Assembly: GCF_907163265.1 (NCBI RefSeq)
Contig: NZ_CAJQUM010000002.1
Span: forward strand, 1-36,233
Source: Georgfuchsia toluolica
GTDB taxonomy: Bacteria; Pseudomonadota; Gammaproteobacteria; Burkholderiales; Rhodocyclaceae
Length of the DNA stretch: 36,233 nt
Direction: 5' to 3'
In this document: in pieces, positions 1 to 7,951 of the stretch
How positions within the stretch are numbered: position 1 is the first letter of the stretch
How the letters are laid out: every line of letters starts with the position of its first letter
Notes under the pieces: model-generated
The model's database searches: none
What the model saw: only the letters and a program-made list of their open reading frames with translations
What the model was told of the DNA's origin: nothing
Position numbers and translations under genes: made by a program

Positions 1-816
1 GCCGGCGTACTTGGGCAGGAAGTCGCCCAAGCCTTCCACTTCCATGTACACCGAGACGCGGTTGCCATCGAACACCGGACCATTGACCAGCTTGTAGCCG
101 GGCACGTATTTCTGCACTTCCTTGATCATGGCCTGGATCGATTCGCGGATCTGGTCCTGCTGCGGTTCCGTCTCGGTCAGGCAATGCACGGTGTCGCGCA
201 TGATGAGCGGCGGTTCGGCCGGATTGATGATGATGATGGCCTTGCCCTGCTTGGCCCCGCCGATCTTCTCCACGGCACCGGCGGTGGTGCGGGTGAATTC
301 GTCGATGTTCTTTCTTGTGCCGGGGCCGGCGCTCTTGCTGGAGACGGTGGCGACGATCTCGCCGTATTTGACCGGCTGCACCCGGGAGATGGCCGCCACC
401 ATGGGGATGGTGGCCTGGCCGCCACAGGTAACCATGTTGACGTTCATTTCCCGCTTGCCGACGTGGGCCTTGAGGTTCACCGGCGGTACGCAGTAGGGGC
501 CGACGGCGGCGGGCGTCAGGTCAATCATGAGGACGCCCAGTTCGTTCAGCTTGCGGCTGTTCTCGGCGTGCACATAGGCGCTGGTGGCATCGAAGGCGAT
601 CTGCACGCCGTCGGCCAGAACATGGGGCAACAGGCCGTCGACGCCCTGGTCGGTGGTCTTGAGGCCCATCTCGGCGGCCCGCTTCAAGCCTTCCGAGGTA
701 GGGTCGATGCCGACCATCCAGACCGGCTCCAGCACCGGGCTGCGCTTGAGTTTATAGAGCAGATCGGTGCCGATGTTGCCTGGCCCGATCAGCGCGCACT
801 TGATCTTCTTTGTCAT
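1..816 (-). CDS. dmpF: Acetaldehyde dehydrogenase (acylating), meta-cleavage pathway, 3' end outside window
   Basis: This gene encodes the CoA-acylating acetaldehyde dehydrogenase that turns acetaldehyde from 4-hydroxy-2-oxovalerate cleavage into acetyl-CoA. In the family it is channelled from the aldolase partner DmpG. The first 272 codons are visible. They show an N-terminal NAD-binding segment ([10 protein letters not shown] near residues 11-20) and the catalytic cysteine in [12 protein letters not shown] (about C131). Family members are a little over 300 residues, so only a short C-terminal piece is missing. The ATG at 814-816 has a GGAGGA-like site just upstream on the minus strand. It follows the dmpE-like gene by about 20 bases in the same operon. 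The aldolase (dmpG) and dmpH/I would be expected beyond position 1; that is inference from the usual dmp order. Confidence 0.95.
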   Translation of the reverse strand, partial: MTKKIKCALIGPGNIGTDLLYKLKRSPVLEPVWMVGIDPTSEGLKRAAEMGLKTTDQGVDGLLPHVLADGVQIAFDATSAYVHAENSRKLNELGVLMIDLTPAAVGPYCVPPVNLKAHVGKREMNVNMVTCGGQATIPMVAAISRVQPVKYGEIVATVSSKSAGPGTRKNIDEFTRTTAGAVEKIGGAKQGKAIIIINPAEPPLIMRDTVHCLTETEPQQDQIRESIQAMIKEVQKYVPGYKLVNGPVFDGNRVSVYMEVEGLGDFLPKYAG

Positions 817-836
817 GGGGAGGATTCCTTGTCGTC

Positions 837-1619
837 TTAATAGAAACGCACCGAGCAGCTGCCAATGCCGCCGATGGTCACACGCAGGTTGTCGCCGGCT
901 TGAATCGGCACCAGTTGTCCGAGCGATCCGGACAACACGATCTCGCCGGCCTTCAGCGGAATACCGAGACGTCCGAGCGTATTGGCCAGCCAGACCATGG
1001 CGTTCACCGGATTGCCGAGGGTCGCCGCACCGGCGCCCGTGCAGGCGATATCACCGTTCTTCTCCAGGACCATGCCGCAGGTGGCGAGATCGACGTCGCG
1101 TGGATCTACCAGCCGGTCGCCGAGCACAAAGACGCCACAGCTGGCGTTGTCAGCGACAGTGTCCTGGATCTTGATCTTCCAGTCGCGGATGCGCGAATCG
1201 ACGATCTCGAAGCAGGCCATCACGCCTTCGGTGGCCGCCAGCACATCGGCCGCCGTGACGCCAGGCCCCATCAGGTCGCGCTTCATCATGAAGGCGATCT
1301 CGCCTTCCGCTCGTGGCTGGATCAGCGTGTCGATGGGCACCGCTTCGCCCTCGTTGTAGATCATGCCGTCGAGCATGTAGCCGAAATCCGGCTGATTGAC
1401 GCCGAGCATGTTCATCACGGCCTGACTGGTCACACCGATTTTCTTGCCGATCACTTTTTCGCCCGCATCGAGGCGACGCGCCAGCATGCGCTGCTGAATA
1501 TGATAGGCATCCGTGATCGTAATGTCGGCATGCCGATTGGTCAGCGGCTCCAGCACCTGGCGGTTGACCAGCGCGCTGTAGAGTTCGTCGCCGAGTTGGG
1601 TGATCAAACCTTGTTCCAT
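837..1619 (-). CDS. dmpE: 2-oxopent-4-enoate (2-hydroxypenta-2,4-dienoate) hydratase
   Basis: The 260-residue product matches the DmpE/MhpD/XylJ hydratases, which add water to 2-hydroxypenta-2,4-dienoate to give 4-hydroxy-2-oxovalerate in the lower meta pathway. The length is typical of the family. Conserved stretches include [31 protein letters not shown] (acidic residues that bind the divalent metal in this fumarylacetoacetase-related fold) and a C-terminal [11 protein letters not shown] segment. The ATG at 1617-1619 lies 3 bases from the end of the upstream dmpD-like gene, so translation is probably coupled. Recognition is strong. Only the exact subfamily (DmpE, XylJ or TodG) is uncertain. 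Confidence 0.94.
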   Translation of the reverse strand: MEQGLITQLGDELYSALVNRQVLEPLTNRHADITITDAYHIQQRMLARRLDAGEKVIGKKIGVTSQAVMNMLGVNQPDFGYMLDGMIYNEGEAVPIDTLIQPRAEGEIAFMMKRDLMGPGVTAADVLAATEGVMACFEIVDSRIRDWKIKIQDTVADNASCGVFVLGDRLVDPRDVDLATCGMVLEKNGDIACTGAGAATLGNPVNAMVWLANTLGRLGIPLKAGEIVLSGSLGQLVPIQAGDNLRVTIGGIGSCSVRFY

Positions 1620-1622
1620 GTT

Positions 1623-2444
1623 CTATTGCCCGATAAGAAAGTCAGTCACGAGGCGCGTAAAGCGTGCGGCATGTTCAATCTGTGTCCAGTGTCCGCAGCG
1701 TCCGAATACGTGCAACTGAGAGCGGCTGATCAAGTTGGCCAGCGTCAGTGAATTGGAAAGCGGGATGACCTGGTCTTCACGTCCATGAATCACCAGCGTC
1801 TCATGGGGAAGCGCCTTGATTTCCTCGATGCGGCTGGCCATTGCATCCACCCAGCGTTGCCGCGGCGCGGGAAATATCGCCGCGAAAGACTCTTGAAACC
1901 CCGGACGAATGCTTTCTGCATAACGCAACTGCGCCAATTCCTCGTTAACCAGGCTACGGTCATAGGCAAACACGTCAAGCAAGCGGCGCATGTTGTCCAG
2001 CGACGGCGTATACCCCCAGACCGCATCGAGGGTAGGCGTGATCTCAAACGGCACGCCAACGCTGCCCATCAATACGAGGCGGCGGACGCGTTCAGGGTAA
2101 CGGATTGCCAATGCGAGGGCCAGCGCACCACCAAACGAGTTGCCGACCAGATCGGTCTGTTCAATATTCAATGCGTCCAGGAGGCCAACCGCCTGGCGCA
2201 GCCAGGTCTCCATGTCATAGCGGATTCCCGGAGGTCGTTCGCTGAAGCCAAAGCCGACCATGTCCGGCGCAATGGCGCGGAAGTGCTTGGCGCATTCCGG
2301 CAACACCAGTCGCCAGTTGGCCCACGCGCTGACACCCGGCCCGGAGCCGTGGATGAACAACACCGGCTGCCCGGCGCCGACATCGTGATAGTTGGTCACG
2401 ATGCCCGCTGCGCTAATGCTGTTGGCAATTTCGGGATTGGACAT
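1623..2444 (-). CDS. dmpD: 2-hydroxymuconic semialdehyde hydrolase
   Basis: This 273-residue alpha/beta hydrolase cleaves the C-C bond of the meta ring-cleavage product. It releases formate or a carboxylic acid and 2-hydroxypentadienoate. The visible catalytic triad is Ser103 in the nucleophile elbow GNSFGG, Asp224 in HGREDQVIP and His252 in RCGHW. The oxyanion-hole motif HGSGPG lies at about residues 32-37. The order after the semialdehyde dehydrogenase and before the hydratase is the standard dmpC-D-E order. Having both the dehydrogenase and the hydrolase lets the operon handle aldehyde ring-cleavage products (via DmpC) and ketone products from methyl-catechols (via DmpD). Confidence 0.94.
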   Translation of the reverse strand: MSNPEIANSISAAGIVTNYHDVGAGQPVLFIHGSGPGVSAWANWRLVLPECAKHFRAIAPDMVGFGFSERPPGIRYDMETWLRQAVGLLDALNIEQTDLVGNSFGGALALALAIRYPERVRRLVLMGSVGVPFEITPTLDAVWGYTPSLDNMRRLLDVFAYDRSLVNEELAQLRYAESIRPGFQESFAAIFPAPRQRWVDAMASRIEEIKALPHETLVIHGREDQVIPLSNSLTLANLISRSQLHVFGRCGHWTQIEHAARFTRLVTDFLIGQ

Positions 2445-2450
2445 GGCGGC

Positions 2451-3905
2451 TCAGAGCTTGATGCAAACATTCTTGAGTTCGGTATAGAACTCAAGGGAGT
2501 GAACCCCACCCTCACGGCCAATGCCGGACTGCTTGGCGCCACCAAATGGAGTGCGCAGGTCACGCAGGAACCAACTGTTGACCCAGGCGATGCCAACCTC
2601 TATTTTTCGGGCGACGCGATGCGCACGCTGTAAATCTGTGGTCCAGATTGCAGTAGCCAGACCATAGACATTGTCATTGGTACGACGAACAACTTCGTCC
2701 TCGCTGTCGAATGGCGCGACATGGCAGCAAGGGCCAAATACTTCCTCGCGGCACACTGCGGCAGAGTCCGGCAATCCGGTCCATATCGTCGGCTGCACCC
2801 AGCAACCGTCGCTTAGTGCATCAGGCATTGTCGGCACCCCGCCACCGGTAACGAGGGTCGCTCCCTCCTCCTTCGCCTTGTGGTAGTAGGACAGCACCTT
2901 GGCCTGGTGTTCCTTGGAGATCAGCGGTCCTATTCCCGTTGCCGGGTCTGAGGGAATGCCAGGCTTCAAAGCCTCGGCCCCCTGCTTTAATGCAGCGACG
3001 AACTTGTCAAAAATTGGCCGTTCAACATAAACGCGTTCGGTACCGAGACAAACTTGGCCACAGTTGGCAAAACACGACCGAAGCGTGCCTTCGACGGCTG
3101 CATCAAAATCGGCATCGGCAAAAATGATTGCTGCATTTTTGCCGCCCATCTCCAGGGAAACCGGTCGCGCCCCCTCTGCGGCGGCCTTCATGATGGCCGC
3201 TCCAGTGCGGGTTTCTCCGGTGAAAGTGATCGCGTTTACGCCAGGGTGGGTCGTGAGGAACTCCCCTGTCGAGTTGGGGCCGAAGCCATGCACCACGTTG
3301 TAGACACCCTGCGGGATCCCGACCTGATTCATAACTTCGCCAAGTAGCGTAGCGGTTTGCGGGGTCTCTTCCGAGGGCTTCACAACGACCGTGTTGCCGC
3401 AGGCGAGTGCCGGCCCAACCTTCCATGTCATCAGCAACAGTGGTAGATTCCATGGGCAGATTACGGCGATCACGCCGATCGGGCTGCGTACTGCATAGTT
3501 CAAGGCGCCTCGGCCATCCGGTGTTTCCATCTCAAAGAACTCGGACGGCACGTTCTTCACCACGTCAGCAAAAATCTTGAAGTTGGCCGCGCCCCGGGGA
3601 ATGTCAATATGACGCGCAAGGCTCATGGGCTTGCCCGTGTCTGCGCACTCGGCTTCAAGAAATTGCTCGAAGCGGCGATTGATCTCGTTGGCTACGCCAT
3701 AGAGCAGGTCGACCCGATTGGCAACGGTCAGACTGCCCCAAGGTCCGGTCAAAGCGCTGCGTGCTGCCGCCACTGCTGCGTCGACCTGGGCTCTGTCCGC
3801 CTCAGACACCAACGCGAGCACCTTATTGTCGAGCGGAGACCGCTTCTCGAATTTCTTGGTACTTTCGACAAACTTGCCATCGATAAAATTTTTGATCAGG
3901 TTCAT
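2451..3905 (-). CDS. dmpC: 2-hydroxymuconic semialdehyde dehydrogenase
   Basis: A 484-residue NAD-dependent aldehyde dehydrogenase that oxidises 2-hydroxymuconic semialdehyde to 2-hydroxymuconate (4-oxalocrotonate branch). Key residues are visible: the PWN motif at about 151-153, KPSEETP near 176-182, the general base Glu252 in LEMGGKN, and the catalytic Cys286 in NCGQVC. The C-terminus has the usual PFGGAKQSGIGREGG segment. Length and motifs fit DmpC/XylG. The ATG at 3903-3905 has only a weak purine-rich site. The next gene upstream ends 29 bases away, and the dmpD-like gene follows after 6 bases, so it is an internal operon gene. Confidence 0.95.
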   Translation of the reverse strand: MNLIKNFIDGKFVESTKKFEKRSPLDNKVLALVSEADRAQVDAAVAAARSALTGPWGSLTVANRVDLLYGVANEINRRFEQFLEAECADTGKPMSLARHIDIPRGAANFKIFADVVKNVPSEFFEMETPDGRGALNYAVRSPIGVIAVICPWNLPLLLMTWKVGPALACGNTVVVKPSEETPQTATLLGEVMNQVGIPQGVYNVVHGFGPNSTGEFLTTHPGVNAITFTGETRTGAAIMKAAAEGARPVSLEMGGKNAAIIFADADFDAAVEGTLRSCFANCGQVCLGTERVYVERPIFDKFVAALKQGAEALKPGIPSDPATGIGPLISKEHQAKVLSYYHKAKEEGATLVTGGGVPTMPDALSDGCWVQPTIWTGLPDSAAVCREEVFGPCCHVAPFDSEDEVVRRTNDNVYGLATAIWTTDLQRAHRVARKIEVGIAWVNSWFLRDLRTPFGGAKQSGIGREGGVHSLEFYTELKNVCIKL

Positions 3906-3934
3906 TTTTTCTCAATCATTGCATTTGTGATTCA

Positions 3935-4363
3935 TCACTCTTTCAACCCGATTGCAGCGAGTCCTGCACGGGCACATTCCTCATCCTGATCGGACGAAGC
4001 GCCTGAAACTCCGATTCCACCGACCCAGTCATCATCAATACGAATTGGCAGACCGCCGCCAAATACAACCAGGCGCGGGCGCGCAGAGAAACCCAGCTTC
4101 ATCCCTTCGTCGGCGCCAACGACATTCATCCACTGTTTGGTCGGAAAGCCAAAGCTCGCCGCAGTGTATGCCTTGTCAATGGCAAGATCGATCGAATGCA
4201 GGTAGGCCCCCGGCATGCGCAAGAACGCCATCAGGTTGCCACCGCGGTCGACAACCCCAACGTTAATCTGCCAGCCGCTCGCCCTGGCGTGCGTCACAGC
4301 CCCCTGAGCCGCTGCAGAGGCGGCCTCCAAGGTGATCCCGAAAGTGGAATTTGCAACTTCCAT
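3935..4363 (-). CDS. GlcG/HbpS family (former DUF336) protein in meta-cleavage operon
   Basis: The 142-residue product belongs to the GlcG/HbpS family, small alpha-beta proteins some of which bind heme or sense redox state. The typical features are VVDRGGNLMAFLRM, SIDLAIDKAYTAASF and a glycine-rich GGGLPI...GGIGVSG core. It is not a usual dmp gene, and its job in ring cleavage is not known to me. Possible roles are protecting or handling the oxygen-labile dioxygenase iron, or small-molecule binding. The start is overlapped tightly with the upstream dioxygenase: on the minus strand its TGA is followed at once by GTG and ATG. I chose the ATG at 4361-4363. The GTG at 4364-4366 is the alternative. 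Confidence 0.85.
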   Translation of the reverse strand: MEVANSTFGITLEAASAAAQGAVTHARASGWQINVGVVDRGGNLMAFLRMPGAYLHSIDLAIDKAYTAASFGFPTKQWMNVVGADEGMKLGFSARPRLVVFGGGLPIRIDDDWVGGIGVSGASSDQDEECARAGLAAIGLKE

Positions 4364-4366
4364 CAC

Positions 4367-5299
4367 TCAAGTCACTACTGTCAGGAAACGCTCGTTGAGC
4401 TTGCGGTCGTGGTAGAAAATGGCGGGGCCAACTTCATCAATCGTCCACTTTATGGGCTGACAGTCAGGATAGGTTTGGTACCCACCGCAGAAGGTTTCGA
4501 AACGGTTGCCGGAAGGGTCGAAGGCGTAAATCGTGGTACCGCGCGTGACGCCATGCCGCGTCGGCCCAATGTCGATCGAGACACGGTTCATCGACATCAG
4601 GTCGGCAGCACGCAGAACTCTCTCCCAGCTCTCGAGCAGGAAGGAGACATGGTGCAGCTTGCCCGGCTCCGGATGACGGACAAAGGCGATGTCATGCGCC
4701 TTGTTTGACGTGGCCATGAAAATCGCCAAGTCAGTCTGGCCATCCTCAAGCACGACGTGCTCGGTAAGGTAGAAGCCCAGCACTTCTTCAAATAGCTTTT
4801 GTACCTTCTCTATGTCAGGGCCATAGAGCAGACAATGATCGAAACGGATTGGGGCAATTCCTTTATCTGCCAACGCCACCGCCCAAGCCTCCGGATTGAC
4901 ATAGGGCATTCCGTTGCCAAAATCCTTCTTCTCGGCGTAGAGCTCAATCAGATGGCCGCTGGGAATCTCGAAGCGCACGCGCTCACCAGTTTCGAGCATT
5001 TCACCGGCAGGAATCCTTTCCGTCTTGACGCCATAGGCACGCAGGTCCGAATCCAGTTTCTCCAGCGTCGACTTGTTGGCGACCTTGAAACCGAAATAAT
5101 CGATCCCGGCTCTGTCGGCCTGATGCAACACAATGCTGTTGTGGTCACGCTCGTCCCAGGCCTTGAAGTAGACACGGCCCTGCTTGTCGCGCCCAGTCTC
5201 TATGAGACCCAGCACATTGCCGTAGAAATTTACACTCTCTTCAAGATCAAGCACGCGCAGTGCGGCGTGACCCGGGCGCAGAACACCGGTTAGTGCCAT
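4367..5299 (-). CDS. dmpB: Catechol 2,3-dioxygenase, downstream copy
   Basis: This 310-residue vicinal-oxygen-chelate enzyme cleaves catechol beside the hydroxyl groups (extradiol) to 2-hydroxymuconic semialdehyde. The Fe(II) ligands can be placed at His155 (RFDHCLLYG), His217 (KLHHVSF) and Glu268 (FDPSGNRFETF), matching the H-H-E triad of XylE/DmpB. The signature SIDIGPTRHG lies just before the third ligand. It is the second of two tandem copies, and its 5' three quarters are almost identical to the copy at 5547-6479. The C-terminal part differs at several residues, for example CGG versus NGG after the Glu ligand. A GAGGAGAATTA site precedes the ATG at 5297-5299. It has its own 247-base leader with a LysR-type box. 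Confidence 0.97.
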   Translation of the reverse strand: MALTGVLRPGHAALRVLDLEESVNFYGNVLGLIETGRDKQGRVYFKAWDERDHNSIVLHQADRAGIDYFGFKVANKSTLEKLDSDLRAYGVKTERIPAGEMLETGERVRFEIPSGHLIELYAEKKDFGNGMPYVNPEAWAVALADKGIAPIRFDHCLLYGPDIEKVQKLFEEVLGFYLTEHVVLEDGQTDLAIFMATSNKAHDIAFVRHPEPGKLHHVSFLLESWERVLRAADLMSMNRVSIDIGPTRHGVTRGTTIYAFDPSGNRFETFCGGYQTYPDCQPIKWTIDEVGPAIFYHDRKLNERFLTVVT

Positions 5300-5495
5300 G
5301 ATTAATTCTCCTCTTCAAAAGTTAACGCAGCCTTGACGAAATCTCTCTTTCAGGACTCTCATGCCAGTGCAGACATTTCGCCGCCGCGGCACGTTTCGAT
5401 GAGCTTAAAATTTAAATGCTTTTGTAATTTCCCATTAATCGTTAATTTGGTGGAATAACTGCTGTTCCGTCCAATACTATTTTTTCTGATCACCT

Positions 5496-5510
5496 ATACC
5501 TTTGTTGTAT
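5496..5510. promoter_or_regulatory. LysR-type box ATAC-N7-GTAT upstream of downstream dioxygenase copy
   Basis: The sequence ATAC-N7-GTAT at 5496-5510 is a perfect dyad that fits the T-N11-A rule for LysR regulators. It is the same as the consensus known for the BenM/CatM group. It lies about 190 bases before the start of the dioxygenase at 5299. A shared CCGTCCAATAC half-site element lies at about 5467. A matching box occurs at 6656-6670. Confidence 0.6.
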
Positions 5511-5546
5511 GGCGCTTTCAGAAGTGGGATTTGCAACTTCCATCAC

Positions 5547-6479
5547 TCAAGTCACCACGCTCAGAAAACGTTCGTTGAGCTTGCGGTCGTGGTAGAAAAT
5601 GGCGGGGCCAACTTCATCAATCGTCCACTTCAGGGGCTTGCAGTCAGGGTAGGTCTGGTACCCGCCGTTGAAGGTTTCGAAACGGTTGCCAGAGGGATCG
5701 AAAGCGTAGATCGTGGTGCCGCGCGTGATTCCATGCCGCGTCGGCCCAATGTCGATCGAGACACGGTTCATCGACATCAGGTCGGCAGCACGCAGAACCC
5801 TCTCCCAGCTCTCGAGCAGGAAGGAGACGTGGTGCAGCTTGCCCGGCTCCGGATGACGGACAAAGGCGATGTCATGCGCCTTGTTTGACGTGGCCATGAA
5901 AATCGCCAAGTCGGTCTGGCCATCCTCAAGCACGACGTGCTCGGTAAGGTAGAAGCCCAGCACTTCTTCAAATAGCTTTTGTACCTTCTCTATGTCAGGG
6001 CCATAGAGCAGACAATGATCGAAACGGGTTGGGGCAATTCCTTTATCTGCCAACGCCACCGCCCAAGCCTCCGGATTGACATAGGGCATTCCGTTGCCAA
6101 AATCCTTCTTCTCGGCGTAGAGCTCAATCAGATGGCCGCTGGGAATCTCGAAGCGCACGCGCTCACCAGTTTCGAGCATTTCACCGGCAGGAATCCTTTC
6201 CGTCTTGACGCCATAGGCACGCAGGTCCGAATCCAGTTTCTCCAGCGTCGACTTGTTGGCGACCTTGAAACCGAAATAATCGATCCCGGCTCTGTCGGCC
6301 TGATGCAACACAATGCTGTTGTGGTCACGCTCGTCCCAGGCCTTGAAGTAGACACGGCCCTGCTTGTCGCGCCCAGTCTCTATGAGACCCAGCACATTGC
6401 CGTAGAAATTTACACTCTCTTCAAGATCAAGCACGCGCAGTGCGGCGTGACCCGGGCGCAGAACACCAGTTAGTGCCAT
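5547..6479 (-). CDS. dmpB: Catechol 2,3-dioxygenase, upstream copy
   Basis: This is the promoter-proximal copy of the tandem extradiol dioxygenase pair (310 residues). The Fe(II) ligands His155, His217 and Glu268 are all present, so it should be active. Compared with the copy at 4367-5299 it changes Ile151 to Thr beside the first ligand, Val251 to Ile, and Cys271 to Asn in the C-terminal region. It ends in LSVVT rather than LTVVT. After its stop the sequence carries a duplicated start of the GlcG-like gene (about 5520-5546) that leads nowhere. The ATG at 6477-6479 is preceded by GAGGAAAGC. A LysR gene lies divergently upstream, with a dyad box between the two starts. Confidence 0.97.
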   Translation of the reverse strand: MALTGVLRPGHAALRVLDLEESVNFYGNVLGLIETGRDKQGRVYFKAWDERDHNSIVLHQADRAGIDYFGFKVANKSTLEKLDSDLRAYGVKTERIPAGEMLETGERVRFEIPSGHLIELYAEKKDFGNGMPYVNPEAWAVALADKGIAPTRFDHCLLYGPDIEKVQKLFEEVLGFYLTEHVVLEDGQTDLAIFMATSNKAHDIAFVRHPEPGKLHHVSFLLESWERVLRAADLMSMNRVSIDIGPTRHGITRGTTIYAFDPSGNRFETFNGGYQTYPDCKPLKWTIDEVGPAIFYHDRKLNERFLSVVT

Positions 6480-6655
6480 GATTAGCTTTCCTCTTCAAAA
6501 TGATTTTCGCCAACTCAATACTTGCTGCTTTTTTCTTTGAGGCTGACACCAGCATCAGTGTTTTAAGAATAAATAAATCTCGATATACCTATAATCTTTT
6601 GTTGATTTAACCAATTCATCGCCATACCGTCCAATACCTTTTTCTCTCACCATTC

Positions 6656-6670
6656 ATACTTAAAAGGTAT
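6656..6670. promoter_or_regulatory. LysR-type box ATAC-N7-GTAT in the LysR / dioxygenase divergent region
   Basis: ATAC-N7-GTAT at 6656-6670 fits the T-N11-A rule. It lies 52 bases before the LysR start (6722) and about 177 bases before the dioxygenase start (6479). A larger perfect inverted repeat, ATACCTTTT at 6634-6642 and AAAAGGTAT at 6662-6670, overlaps it. This is the normal place for a LysR protein to repress its own gene and activate the divergent one. The assignment is by position and pattern only. Confidence 0.65.
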
Positions 6671-6721
6671 AGACTTTTAGCGCACCTCGTTCAAGGTCCC
6701 ATCTCTTAAAAGTGCCAGCAC

Positions 6722-7621
6722 ATGGAACTAAAACATCTGCGCTATTTCCTCGCATTGGCGGACGAACTCAACTTCAGCCGCGCTGCAGCCCGCCTTCACA
6801 TCTCCCAACCTCCGCTGACCCGCCAGATTCAGCAACTGGAGCAAACGCTCAAGGTTCATCTGTTTAAGCGCACCCCGCGCGGCGTTACGCTTACCGAAGC
6901 TGGAGTGACCTTCCTTGAGGAAGCCCGCAAGCTGCAATTTCTCGCCGACCAAGCGGTCATCCGAACCCAGATGACCAGCCGCGGTGAACTCGGGCGTATC
7001 GAGATCGGCGTGTTCGGCTCGGCGATTCTTTCGGTCATTCCGCAACTCATGCTTGAGTTCGGCAAAATTCACCCCAAAGTCACCTTTGGTTTGCACACAA
7101 TGCACAAGTCCGAGCAAATTGAAGCGTTGCTCCAACGGCGCTTGTCGATCGGATTCAGTCGCATCTTTCCAGAGGTATCGGATATGACGATCGAAACCGT
7201 GTTTGAGGAAGGTTTTTGTGTTGCCCTCAATGAAATACATCCGCTCGCCGCGAGGAAAACGATTTTGGTTGGTGATCTCGAGGGGCAACCCCTGGTGATC
7301 TATCCGAACATCGGACGGCCAAGCTTTGCTGACAACGTGATCGCTCTCTGCCGTCATGCCGGTTTTAACCCCGTTATTGCCTTTGAAGCGGAAGATGTAT
7401 TGACAAGCATCGCCCTTGTATCGAGCGGACTTGGGCTCTGTGTTGTGCCGCAGTCGGCGGCTGGCTTGATGCTTCCACGCACCACCTACCGTCCGCTTAT
7501 AGCTCCTGATGCCAGAGTCGAACTCAAGTGCATGTACCGCAGCGACGATACGTCGCCGTCCCTGCAGGCATTTCTCAACCACGTCCGCAGAATCGCCAAT
7601 AACCCGCTCCCAGGTGGCTGA
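6722..7621 (+). CDS. LysR-family transcriptional regulator (BenM/CatM/ClcR-like)
   Basis: The 299-residue product has the N-terminal LysR winged helix-turn-helix (MELKHLRYFLALADELNFSR, recognition helix around SQPPLTRQIQQLE). A C-terminal substrate-binding domain with two periplasmic-binding-like lobes follows (SRGELGRIEIGVFGSA onward). The opening and the LPRTTYRPL-type ending resemble the CatM/BenM/ClcR group that senses muconate or related aromatic intermediates. It is transcribed divergently from the dioxygenase genes and flanked by matching ATAC-N7-GTAT boxes, so it is the likely regulator of the ring-cleavage operon. Its 3' end meets the convergent ferredoxin gene with only 13 bases between them. 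The inducer cannot be read from the sequence. Confidence 0.93.
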   Translation: MELKHLRYFLALADELNFSRAAARLHISQPPLTRQIQQLEQTLKVHLFKRTPRGVTLTEAGVTFLEEARKLQFLADQAVIRTQMTSRGELGRIEIGVFGSAILSVIPQLMLEFGKIHPKVTFGLHTMHKSEQIEALLQRRLSIGFSRIFPEVSDMTIETVFEEGFCVALNEIHPLAARKTILVGDLEGQPLVIYPNIGRPSFADNVIALCRHAGFNPVIAFEAEDVLTSIALVSSGLGLCVVPQSAAGLMLPRTTYRPLIAPDARVELKCMYRSDDTSPSLQAFLNHVRRIANNPLPGG

Positions 7622-7634
7622 CTGATGAATGGGC

Positions 7635-7946
7635 CTAGTCATTGCGCAGTATGTTCTTTTTCATGAGTCCGACAACGCGCAGCACGACATCACTGGTCGG
7701 CTTGGATCGGCAGGCAAGTACACGACCAGCCGCCTCATCCGCGACGCTAATGTGCTCTCGACTCATCACTCGCTTTTTGATCGCGCCGCTGACGATCTGA
7801 ATCTTGCAGACACCACAGCCACCTCCGCGGCAGCCCACCGGGATTCCCCGCTTGCCGAGCTTTTCCATTCCGACCAGCAACGATTCCTGGTCAGAACAGC
7901 GGAAGGTCTCCCCGGTTTCCTCGATGGTTACGAGGTGGTAAGCCAT
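7635..7946 (-). CDS. dmpQ: Plant-type [2Fe-2S] ferredoxin, DmpQ/XylT-like
   Basis: A 103-residue [2Fe-2S] ferredoxin with cluster ligands Cys39, Cys44 and Cys47 (GCRGGGCGVCKI) and Cys79 (LACRS). In the dmp and xyl operons the ferredoxin at this place (DmpQ/XylT) re-reduces the active-site iron of catechol 2,3-dioxygenase after it is oxidised. That role is assigned here from position and cluster spacing. It is the last gene of the phenol hydroxylase transcript, 5 bases after the reductase gene. In the classical order dmpB would follow directly; here the convergent LysR gene is in between. Confidence 0.9.
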   Translation of the reverse strand: MAYHLVTIEETGETFRCSDQESLLVGMEKLGKRGIPVGCRGGGCGVCKIQIVSGAIKKRVMSREHISVADEAAGRVLACRSKPTSDVVLRVVGLMKKNILRND

Positions 7947-7951
7947 GGCCG

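Larger units (their letters stand above)
4341..6500. repeat. Direct tandem duplication (offset 1180 bp) of the catechol 2,3-dioxygenase unit
   Basis: Bases 4341-5320 are repeated at 5521-6500 with a constant offset of 1180 bases. The repeat covers the whole dioxygenase gene plus the first codons of the GlcG-like gene on one side and the ribosome binding site on the other. By direct comparison, about 22 bases differ in roughly the first 190 bases of the coding part (4367-4556 versus 5547-5736). Only about 5 differ in the remaining 740 or so. A shorter piece of the leader (CCGTCCAATAC at about 5467 and 6627) is also shared. The duplicated GlcG start beside 5547 has no gene behind it. Confidence 0.95.

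Noticed and set aside
810..2633. Plus-strand open frames over the dmpE and dmpD genes
   Set aside because: They overlap well-recognised minus-strand genes, lack ribosome binding sites and show no known domain.
6728..7642. 304-codon minus-strand frame opposite the LysR gene
   Set aside because: The LysR protein on the plus strand has a clear helix-turn-helix and full length; the antisense frame has no domain.
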